From the NCBI GenBank assembly GCA_914767715.1, contig OU612072.1:3970001-4034000 (forward strand): DNA of 64,000 nt, in the 5' to 3' direction. Under the pieces are notes generated by a model that saw nothing but the letters and a program-made list of their open reading frames with translations, was not told the origin of the DNA and made no database searches. Each line of letters begins with the position of its first letter. Position 1 is the stretch's first letter. Shown one piece after another: positions 11,901 through 21,623 of the stretch. Origin of the DNA: Membranipora membranacea. Lineage: Eukaryota > Bryozoa > Gymnolaemata > Cheilostomatida > Membraniporidae. Position numbers and translations under genes: made by a program.

Positions 11901-14900
11901 TATATATTAGCTGTATTATATACATCTATATGTCTCTATGTCTCCGTGTTTATAATGCCTTTTTATGTTACTTTTACAGGTACCGATAGCTATGGGTGCA
12001 GCTCGTAAAACATATGAGCGTGTGGCTCCTCCTCACTCTTTTATACATGTAGATGACTTTGTATCTCCGCAAAAACTAGCTGAATATCTCCATATACTCG
12101 GTGAGTTTTAAGCAGCAGCAAAAAGTAATGATGACGAAACATGAGAAATTACAAAGGGGAGGGCTACACATGTGAAAAGAAGTTATAAATGATCAGGGGC
12201 CACTGCCGTGCGCACAACCACTGAATAATTAACACTCCTCTATACTAAGCCAGCCAATCAGCAAGTAAATTAATAATAGTACAATCACTGTTAGCAGTGT
12301 ATAAAAATTTTCAGTAGCCAATAAGGATCATTTTTTAGTTTTCCCTCATTCGGTTCATTGCAACTGCAGCATTATACATCTTAATCAATAGTATGTTATT
12401 GTAAAAAGCCAGTTCCAGACTAGGGTGGAGGCTGTACGGCTGGAGGGTTCTGACTCGCTGCTTGTTCACATTGGTGAGGCTGGGCGGGATGTCTGCTCGG
12501 TGCTTGCTTTGTATCGCTCTCCCTCAGGGCGTCTCTCAGCCTTCCTTGGTGATATGCCAGAGCTGCTGCCTTCCCTCCCATCTAGCTCTGTTGTTGTTGG
12601 GGATATTAATATTGCTATTAACTATGTAAACCCGCTGGATAAATTTTCCTACAATTATCTTGATTTGATTGGAAAAAATAGTTATTTTAATACTATTTCT
12701 AGACTCGTTTTGGCAAAACCAAGACAAGTATCCTTGACCACATCTTAATAAAAAATTTTACCATAAATTACCAGATTGCAGACCATCTGCCTGTGTGTTT
12801 GGCTTTCTCATATAAGCAACATTCTGAAAAAAATAAAATTGCTAGCAGTAATGCTACATTTCAAAAGATCGATTACCAGCTTTTAAGAGATAATTCAGAA
12901 AATTGTGACTGGGACTCTGTATACATTAGTACTGATACAAATATAGCTTTTAATAAATTTCAAAACACTATGACCCAGACTATTGAAAGTTAAAGTAAAG
13001 GCTTAAAAACTAAAAGTTAATCATCAAGAAAAGCCTTCCAAAAGAAAAGATGACACCTGAGCTGTTTCATTTGACCATAAAGCGCACTGAACTACATGAT
13101 AAAGCAAAATATCAGCCTTTTAACAAAAGTGTGCAAGAACATTAAATAAATTTCCGCAATTTTGTAACATCACGTATCAAAGAAGCGAAACGCAATTATT
13201 TTAAATTACAGTTTTTACAATGTAAGGGCAACCAAAATGAAAAATGGCGTTTTATCAAAAGTCTGCTTAATCAAAACAAAAAAACAGAGACTAGTTGTAT
13301 AGCTCTTAAAGATGACCACCAACAATTAATTGATGACCCAAAAACAGTTTCAGAAATATTTAATAACTTTTTCACAAATATTGGTACTAACTTGTCAGTG
13401 GCACTGCCTGCTTCGAAAACAGATTTTAGACAGTATTTTGACCATCCAAATCCCCTACATCCAAAATTTGATTTTCACCTAATTGGGGTACAAGAAATAA
13501 TTGATATTTTAAAAAACCATTCCATTAAAAAATCAGCTGGGTATTACAAAATACCCATCCAAGCTTTAAAAGACAACAAATAAAGCCTTGCTCCAGTACT
13601 AGCTTATTTAGTAAATCTATCAATTCAAAGCTCTTGTTTCCCAAACCTACTTAAAGTTGCCCGTGTTAAACCACTTCATAAAAAAGGTCATCCAACAAAT
13701 TGCTCAAACTACCGTCCTATTTCAATACTCAGTGTCATATCCAAGAGTTTGGAGAAGATTTTAGCTGCATAGATTAATGAATTTTTTGAAACAAATCACA
13801 TTTTTACTGACAGCAAATTCGGTTGTGGAAAGGAGGAAATACTACGGGTGCCATAAATAAGTTGATGGAAGATTTATATATAAATTTTAATTCCAGCAAA
13901 ATCACTCAGGGTATATTTTTAGACTTTTCTAAATCTTTTCACATCCTTGACCATGATATTTTAGTACAAAAACTTACTCTTTACAATTTTACAGAAAATT
14001 CAAATTCAAATTCATGAAGTGTTATTTATCAAACAGAAAACAATTTGTGCAAATCAATGATGCAAAATCCTCATTTTTAACCCTAAAAAAATGTGTACTC
14101 AAAGGATCGGTCTTAGGCCCTCTGCTATTTTTAATTTTTATCAATGATCTGTTGAAGGCATCACCAAGCTTGAAATTCATTTTATTTGCTGATGATACAA
14201 ACATATTCTCCACAGAGACATCAAAAATGAAAATTGAACTTACTAACATAGAAAACTGGTGTCTTGCAAATAAGTTGATTATAAATTATGATAAAACTAT
14301 TCAGATAATTTTTAGAGAACCAAACAAAAAACTTAATTTTAATGATTTTTCCCTCAATTTAAACAACATTCCTCTTCAAATAAAACCGGATACAAAATTT
14401 CTTGGAATAACTTTAGATAGCAATATCTCATTCTCCAAACACAAAGCTGAACTTGCTAGAAAACTGAATTTATGTTTGTTCATGATGCGTGCCATAGCTC
14501 CTTACCTAGACCAAAAAACTCTTATTGACATATATTATACATTCTTTTATCCTCATTTATTATATGGTCTAGAGTTTTGGGAGCATGGAAACAAAACAGA
14601 TTTAAAGCGTGTTTTAATCATTCAAAAAGCAAGCCTAAGGGTCATACTCAAAATTAAACAAAATTCTCATGTCACAACGTATTTTTAAAAAATTGAAAAT
14701 TATGCCGATCGATATGCTATTCAAATATTCTATACTAAAATTGCTTTTAAAAACTTATAGTCCTGAAAAACTAGATGAATTTTCAAAATCTCGCAATTAT
14801 CGTACGCGATCAACTAAACTCAAACCAATTAAAACCAACAACAATAGAGGTGGAAGGTCCTTATTGTGTAGTGGTATATAACTATACAACAGATACCTAT

Positions 14901-16579
14901 TGGGATGGGAGGCCGCTTTTCTGCCTGTTGCCGTGGCAGGTCTTGCTGGACGGCTGTGGGCGGCGGCCTAGGCCGGCTCCGGTTTGGCATGCTTTCCCGC
15001 CTTTTCGGTTGGGTCGTGCGGTAGGGGAGGAAAACTTGAGCTGGGCAGCATCAACACTAGCCTTTGACTGGCTATCTGGTTGTCCCTTTGCCTTTTATAA
15101 CCATTTATATTTTTTAAATAACCATCTTAGTATATTAATTTAGTACAAAAAAAGTAAATAAGAAAAAAAAAATACATGGATCAGTGCATTCCATGTACCA
15201 AAGCCATGCTCATTCCATTGAATTGTATAATCATCATCAGCTAGTATTATATCTTAATCACATTTATGTAGGCCAATAATAGAATCTTTATATAACAAAG
15301 GACCTTTCAAAACCCCACACCAGTAACCGCTGAGCTCGGATGTAAGTCATGGCCCACCCATAATTAATCTGCGCGGTGCTGTCCGCTACCAACACCAACT
15401 CCCCGGCACCACACCACACAATGATTGGAGAAGGACAACGAAGGAGGTCACAAGTGTGATTTGCCTGGGTTGCCCCCTTCAAGGCGCCACTAGCTTGGGA
15501 ACATGAATGCGGGTCAAATGCATCAAACTTGATCAAACACTACAAGGTCACGATGAATGTTTTGCAAATGGGGAAGAGGTGGTAACAAACGGTGTCAGAT
15601 TTAAAGTTGACCTATTAAGTGCATTCTCCCCTAGCAGGATACAGAATCAAACACTTTGTTTTTGCTGTGGCACACATTCAACAAATCTTTTAGCTCTGTT
15701 GATTGTGAGATTTATGGCTGTTCAACGAGTTTGATGTTCTCGATTTCGGGAGAGACAAACTTTGTCCACAGCATATCGATAAAAAGTTAATCTGGACATG
15801 ATTTGATAGACATGACATGATAAAGACATAAACATAATTTTTTTAATCAATATCATGAAACCATATTGATTGGTCCAATCTCCATTGTACAGCCATGAGC
15901 AATCAACTCACTTTTATTACCCTTCCAGATAAAAGCAACACCTTATATAACAAGTACCACGCGTGGAGGAAGACTTATGTTTTTAGTTGGGAGTCACCAA
16001 ACTGCGAGCTCTGCAGGTCAGTGTGAAAGCTGTCTATGTGTTCAGACTGCTGCTGGTCTGTGTTTGTGACTTTACGTCATTATGGCAGTAAATTTAATAA
16101 GTTGATAATAAATAATGCCACAAACACGCTCTCGCAGGGGTCTGAGCACTCAGACTTTAGGGTGAAGGAAAGTCAAGGATAAATTATAACACCATTGTGA
16201 TGAATTGAGCATCTATAACTTAGAAGAAGCTGAGTTATGCCTCTTGAGCTGTATAACAAGTCAGTTGATTGCTGGTTGTCTCGTTCCATTATTAACCACT
16301 GACCTGCTTTTGGGATGGTTAATAATTGAATGCCACTACCTTTACTGAATTTTCTCTCTTAATTCACAAGAAGAAAGCTAAACGCTGAAATGACACTAAC
16401 CCTGAGTTTGCTCGACTAGGTCAGGTGCGACTAGATAACCCACTGCATCACCAGCTATGTAGGTCAGTGTGAACACTGTCTCTCTTCTTCTTTTTATTAG
16501 GTTGGCAACAGAGAAGCCACATAAGATAACAGATATAACCCAAGCCTGGAACGTAGAGACTCAGTGTGTCTGGCCTTGA
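8922..16579 (+). CDS. Alpha-1,3-fucosyltransferase (GT10), 8 exons
   Basis: The product is a type II Golgi enzyme expected to transfer fucose from GDP-fucose in alpha-1,3 linkage to N-acetylglucosamine of glycans. Coding exons: 8922-9057, 9440-9749, 9946-10160, 10831-10931, 11633-11800, 11980-12100, 15929-16016, 16501-16579. All introns are GT-AG, phases are consistent, and the total is 1218 nt, giving 405 residues and a TGA stop. Residues 9-31 form a signal anchor ([16 protein letters not shown]). Family landmarks in order are RPNWWFKMN, CPHQCQV, TYQKDADIFYPYGFV, LWTVSNC, VDVVGRC, YKFYLAFEKSLCQEYVTEKF, VPIAMGA, DDFVSPQKLAEYL and the C-terminal CELC. The start is the first ATG before the anchor. 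The usual FEN triplet is FEK here. Intron 6 (12101-15928) carries a LINE. Acceptor specificity cannot be told from sequence. Confidence 0.92.
12420..14881 (+). mobile_element. LINE (CR1/Jockey-like), 5'-truncated, in intron 6
   Basis: The order is a partial apurinic endonuclease (SVVVGDINI at 12593, then IADHLPVCLAF near 12775), a linker (NNFFTNIGTNLS), and reverse transcriptase with NYRPISILSV near 13710, IFLDFSKSFHILDHDIL near 13915, GSVLGPLLFLIFINDL at 14108-14155 and catalytic FADDTNIF at about 14190. A C-terminal block ends near 14860 (FSKSRNYRTRSTKLKP). Frameshifts and stops separate the pieces, so the copy is dead. The N-terminal endonuclease half is missing. The same family occurs at 4494-5395. 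It lies in the sense orientation within the fucosyltransferase intron. Confidence 0.85.
14882..15928. other. Intron 6 remainder, GC-rich patch
   Basis: A GC-rich stretch at 14900-15060 follows the LINE and may be its 3' untranslated region. A second, moderately GC-rich block at 15300-15500 is open on both strands for about 80 codons but shows no recognisable domain and is probably another repeat. The polypyrimidine tract and acceptor for exon 7 close the interval. Confidence 0.35.
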
Positions 16580-19500
16580 CAAGATCAGGTCTTAGATACC
16601 ATGCATCCGTTGGATGTATACATAATTTCTGCAGGGGTTTGTTGCTATTGCTATTGTTTATTGCTATTCCAGTTATCCTCTTTATCTGCAAACCTTTTTC
16701 AGAGATCCCATTTCATCTTAGATGTTGTTGTAATACTACTGTATTGTGTAGCATAAATTGCATGAAAATATCATACACTGAGTGGGATCGAATTTGAACC
16801 TACCGTGGTAGTTTCTCGGCACCCAACCAACTGCCTACGTAGGCTGGTTTATGGATGATTGTATCGTCAAACTAATCATTGAATACATGGACCTTAGCCA
16901 AACAGAAACAATGTTAAATAGCGTCATAGTGCAAGGGAGAACTCTACCACCATCAATAATTTAATTAGGATTTTGTCTGGGATAGTGCTGGGATTATCAT
17001 GAAACATGTTCACATTGTCTAGGATCGTCCCAGATCATCCCAAATGGTTTATTCACGTAGTACCCAGATATTTGATGAGTCTGGGTCGGTCTGGGGCAGT
17101 AGCAGGAAAGTTTGACAATCCTTCTACAAACTGATAAAATTATATATATATATATATATATCATAATGTCAAAATTATGTCAACATTATGTTAATGACTG
17201 GTTTATGATATCTATGCAATGCTGGAATCAAAAACTTTTTCTGTAACTGTTTTCAATTGTCTTTCAGTATAAATTTAACTTTTTTTGTGATATTTGTGTC
17301 AGAGAGCTTTCCAATGATTTCCAGCTGAATAAAATTATCTATACCTAAATAATAACAGACTTATTATTATCAATGCTAGTCTATGGAAAATGATTATTTT
17401 GTATCCAAATTAGCAATCGAATATCAAAGATAACGCATCTTGGTTCTTATATTTCTTGCAAGGCATGTGTTACTGGAAAAGGACCATTGATGATTTGTTG
17501 GCCGAGATATAATTTCATCAGCTGTAATTGGAGATGCTGCCCTATTAATATGAATGTGTGAAATATTGACAAAATCTGAAATGCATTCAAATCTCTCCAT
17601 TTTCATTGTAGCGGTGCCTAATCTATCTTAATTTTAATCCAGTTGTCTGATTGAAGTCAGAAAGCCCAAATAAGCTTTCATTGTTGGTAGCATGATGAAC
17701 TTAAGACAATCAATTTTTTACTCGGTGAATCTTTTAAAACCTCACTCGATGGTAATGGATCGACCTGAGCTAATTTTGAGGTATCGGTTGTTGCTGAGCT
17801 CGAAGGTTCAGTTCTCTTTGGGGCAGGGTCAAGTCCCAGCAGCAGCAGATGTTTTAAAAAGTTTCACATCGGTCTCAATTATTTTTCAAATACACTATTC
17901 AGTTTTAGGAATTGGGTGGATTCCAATCATTATTTTTTATGGGATATCACTGCTAGCCATTGCTGCACTGGGTCTAACTTTGTGATATTTGGTGCATGCT
18001 CTGTTTTCTAAACACTTACTGTCTGGAAAATGGGCAATGTCACATGTATTGCCATTTGTTGCAAGTCATGATGTTACAAGGCAGCGGTGGTGTAATCATA
18101 GGGAGGCCCAGGGGGCCATGACCCTGTCACTTTTTCAGCAGGTAAAAGCCCCTAAACTTGCAATCAGTATTATGTGTACACATTATAAAGCTTGTCGAGA
18201 GAGGCTACATGAACAAGTGCTCAGAGTGGCCGCTGTGTTATTGGTAGGGATAATGAGTGGATGATACTTAAATAGCAGTCTTCATTTGCAAATTCCTAGA
18301 GTTTAGTAATAAACATATGAACTATCATTCAGCTCCATGGCCCGCCTCAAAACATCTATCCACCAATGCAGGCCAGGCTTGTACACACTGTTGTTAAAAC
18401 TGCATTTTAAATGAGGTTTTCAAATGCAAAAAGCCCCTTTTTTGGCAGGACATAGCAGAGGTTGTATATTAAACAACCTTGTTAAAAGTTTCCGATTATG
18501 ATAAATTAATACCTCATAATTCATATAAATCTATTTTCAATCCAATTCTTGTCAGATTCAATCTTCATGCGGGTACTCTACTCTCTTGATTGGCAGCAGC
18601 CCGTAGGGAAATGATTGTCAAACTATGCATGTTCAGTACAGTTCAGTACAATGTGTATGTAGAAATATAGATCTGTAATCCACAAAACTTCAGTTTTGTG
18701 TTTATGATAAGCGCATGTGTATATAAAATAAAAGAAACCCATATCGAGTGCCTCATAATACTTTTTTCAAAAAAGGTTTTATGGGAAAATAGAAGAAACG
18801 GCTGAATCAAAGTCCTGTCTTCAACCACATATGTGTAGAAAATCCAGTTGCACATTTTACACATTTTTTGCCTAACATGTGCCATTAAAACTTAAAAAAA
18901 AAGAACTTCTTTTTTCTACTTGGTGGATTACTACCTTTACCCACTACCTCATTAAATTCCCAGTTGTGACCAAAAATCAAGCAAAGAGGTGACTGTATAA
19001 TCTCATATTTTTACATATACCACAATTATAACATGCTTGTTGCGCGAGAGGCCCAGCTCGAATACCGGATAAGAAGTTTTGTGGCATTTATGATCGCGGC
19101 ATTTCTAGTGGTATGATATTGATGTTTGGTAGCATGATTGATATCTGGTTAAAAAGAGGCATTTCACACTGGCTTTTTGCACAGAACCCAGTGGGAACTA
19201 TGTGAACTCAGATACCACAAGTTTCTTCTCACTTCTAACACTGTATGTATAACACAAGGTTACACGGCTGCTGAATAAACTATATGTTATATTAAAACTG
19301 CTTATTTATAACACTGCTCTCATTCTGATCTAAATATTTTCTTGGAATTTTGTGACATAAAAAATATATTCAGATACAAACACCATGGATTATATTTTTT
19401 TGGTAATAGTTAATAAATCTGTGTGTTTCGTGTTATGGCTGCCCATTTTTGCTCAGTAAAAGGAAAGGTGTTCTGAAACTTCTGTGATAAATTTAAATTG

Positions 19501-20339
19501 CTCGCAGAGAGAGGATTGACCTTGTGAAAATTCATTGTCAACAAATTCATGGCATATGCTTCAAAGTGTTTATATTTCTCAGTGTGATCATTAAAATAAG
19601 AAATATTGCTCTGGTAAAATTTGACATTATTCAATACCCACTGTGGAAAGGCGCTACGGCGCCCCTCCTGCACCCACCCAGTCTGGGCCTACCACTTGAA
19701 ACGTTTGGATACCGCCCCACAAGGCAGTCATTTTAACACAAATGTTATTCTCCTTATTCTTTGCGTTTTACCATTTTGGTTGAAGAGGGAAGGGGTGCGG
19801 GGAGGAATGCTATTCTTTGCCATAATCATTAAAAATAAGCACTAGATCTATGGATGCAACCTATATCAAGCCGTAATTGTGGTGTGGACGGGAAGTCATA
19901 CAGTTTATCAGTAGGAGTGTTATTGTATATGGCCATAATACAGGACCTTTACATCCCATAGGCCTCAGGTGGGCGTGGTCCCAGAACTTAGTTTTAGTAC
20001 CATGCTGTTATCTAGATGGCATTACTTTCTCCGCTTTGAAATCTCAGTACATTAGAAAGTAGGGTTCAGACTCAATTTATATTCCAAAGACAGGCCTAAC
20101 TGGCACTAAACAATCACAAATTTATTAAAGGTTGAATGGGTTGTTCTTCAACTTAGATCATTTAAAGGCTAAAAAAATCTCTCTCTGATCGCTCCTAAGT
20201 AAGATTAGCAAGACTTACAGAGGTTTCGTTCCCAAATCATTCGCTGATGGAACTAGAATTCTTCCGAGTTAATGAAAGCCAAAAGAGGATTCTAAGCATG
20301 GATATACATGTACCATTTAAGTTTGAAGAAGGTGAACGA
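16580..20339. other. Downstream of fucosyltransferase, no gene seen
   Basis: No coding exon is supported here. The 3' untranslated region of the fucosyltransferase should occupy the left edge. Recognisable items are a MITE-like fragment at about 16930-17125 and a TA microsatellite at 17143-17160. Open frames of 90-97 codons at 17692-18264 have no family resemblance. Confidence 0.4.
16930..17125. repeat. MITE-like fragment, related to 39330-39735
   Basis: The shared phrases are TTAGGATxTTGTC, GGGATAGTGCT, CACATTGTCTAGGATCGT, CCAGATxxTCCCA, CACCCAGAT-like (TACCCAGAT) and GGGTC..TCTGGG. They appear in the same order and orientation at 39430-39600. This copy is partial and ends near the TA microsatellite. 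Confidence 0.6.
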
Positions 20340-20595
20340 ATTTCTATATATATATATTTTATATATAATACTTTTATTGTCGGCAAAATAATATTAACAA
20401 AGATTCAACAAAAATAAGACTTCCAATAAACTGATAAGTTTTGCAGTAGCCCTTTCTAAAAAATTTTCATACAAGAGTCACATGCTTCTCTAGGTAAACT
20501 ATTGAAGTTTGTTGCTGTTTTATGGTTTAGATTTTCTACTGGAGGTTTAAGTAAGTGTGTGTGTCTCTTTTTGGAAATTGTTGTAGTGTGGTAAC
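20340..20595 (-). pseudogene. LINE 3' end, left part, split by LTR element
   Basis: Read on the - strand this looks like a LINE 3' terminus: an ORF2-like C-terminal stretch followed by a tail of alternating AT at 20343-20375, comparable to the tail of the LINE at 53545. The likely continuation is on the other side of the LTR element at 24785-24990 (peptide NALNNLSPACLSDFF). Assignment to LINE is by tail structure and by the -NSLP- type ending; it is tentative. Confidence 0.4.
20591..20595. repeat. Target-site duplication GTAAC, left
   Basis: GTAAC directly precedes the 5' LTR, and an identical pentamer directly follows the 3' LTR at 24785-24789. Five base pairs is the normal duplication for Ty3/Gypsy integrases. 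Confidence 0.9.
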
Positions 20596-20840
20596 TGTGA
20601 TCTGTGCTAATATGCTAGTAAATTGTAGTTATGTTCCCTTTTATTTTATGTTGAGATATCCCATAATCCCATGGTCAAGTCATGTGACATGTAGTTTTTC
20701 AGTTTCTTTCATAAAGATTCATTTGTTGTTTTGCAATTGTAGTGTGGAGAGGATTTTTCTACTGCCTTAGTTAGGCTTCGCAGTTCATGAGAATACAACA
20801 TTCAGTATCTTACATATAATTCAGTGTGTCATATTCTTCA
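20596..20840 (+). repeat. 5' LTR
   Basis: This 245-bp LTR starts TGTGATCTGTGC and ends CATATTCTTCA. It is matched by 24540-24784 with about three substitutions. It should contain the promoter; no clear TATA box is visible apart from AT-rich stretches. Confidence 0.93.
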
Positions 20841-21623
20841 AGCTATTTCGGCAATCATGGTATCCAAGGCTATAAGGTTTTCTGTATCATCAAGAACTAT
20901 GAGGACCAGAAGACAAGTGGTGAGTTCTTTGTTTGGATAGAGAAGCTAGAGCTGGTAGCACAGTTGCAAGGGTTGACAGATCTGCCTAAGTTTGTGCCAT
21001 TGTTCTTGTCAGGTCCTGCCTTTTCTGTATATCAACAGTTGAGTGATGAAACTAAGAATGATTATGATTTGTTAAAAGCTGAGTTATCCACTGCTTTCAG
21101 CATTGATCCATTTACAGCGTATGATGAGTTGAAGAGCAGAGTATTAATCGAGAATGAGTCGGTTGATGTGTATTTAGCTGATATAAGGCGGTTGGTGGCA
21201 TTGATGGGTCATGGACATCATGGTGAGCCTCTGGTCAGGTGTGCATTTGTATCAGGCCTACCTTCTGATGTAGCTATGCAGTTAAAATCTACTGTTAATG
21301 TTGAGAGGTTGGGGCTCGCAGAGTTAGTAGGGAAAGCGCGTGCAATGCTTGCATCAAGGGGAGGCAATTCTGCTTTTGCTTGTGCAGGTGTAAAGTCAAA
21401 TGTAAAAGCTGTACAGTGCTTCGTCTGCTCTGGTAATGGGCATGTAGCTCGGGAATGTCCTAACAGGAAAAAGGAGCGGTATGTTAGTGGTCGAGCTCAG
21501 CGTGATCGAAGATGCTATATATGTGATTCACCCGATCACCTGGCAATTAAATGCCCAAACCGATCGGGAAATGGGACCGGGGCAGTATCTGCGTCGGATA
21601 CTCGCCCTGCATCGCAGCAATAG
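20826..21623 (+). CDS. gag: Gag with two zinc knuckles
   Basis: The frame encodes a capsid-like region (EFFVWIEKLELVAQLQGL ... LFLSGPAFSVYQQL) and a nucleocapsid with two CCHC knuckles, CFVCSGNGHVARECP and CYICDSPDHLAIKCP, about 265 codons in all. It stays open back into the LTR, but the first in-frame ATG is only around codon 126, inside the capsid region. Translation would need a non-AUG start, a lost start codon, or an indel near 20860, where an ATG lies in another frame. The frame ends at TAG 21621-21623, after overlapping pol in the -1 frame. Confidence 0.85.
   Translation: MSYSSSYFGNHGIQGYKVFCIIKNYEDQKTSGEFFVWIEKLELVAQLQGLTDLPKFVPLFLSGPAFSVYQQLSDETKNDYDLLKAELSTAFSIDPFTAYDELKSRVLIENESVDVYLADIRRLVALMGHGHHGEPLVRCAFVSGLPSDVAMQLKSTVNVERLGLAELVGKARAMLASRGGNSAFACAGVKSNVKAVQCFVCSGNGHVARECPNRKKERYVSGRAQRDRRCYICDSPDHLAIKCPNRSGNGTGAVSASDTRPASQQ

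Noticed and set aside
15288-15734. Frames open on both strands in a GC-richer patch in intron 6.
   Set aside because: Probably a repeat; no domain, and inside an intron of a supported gene.
17692-18264. Two adjacent + strand frames of 91-97 codons, one with hydrophobic stretches.
   Set aside because: No homology, no exon signals and ordinary intergenic composition.
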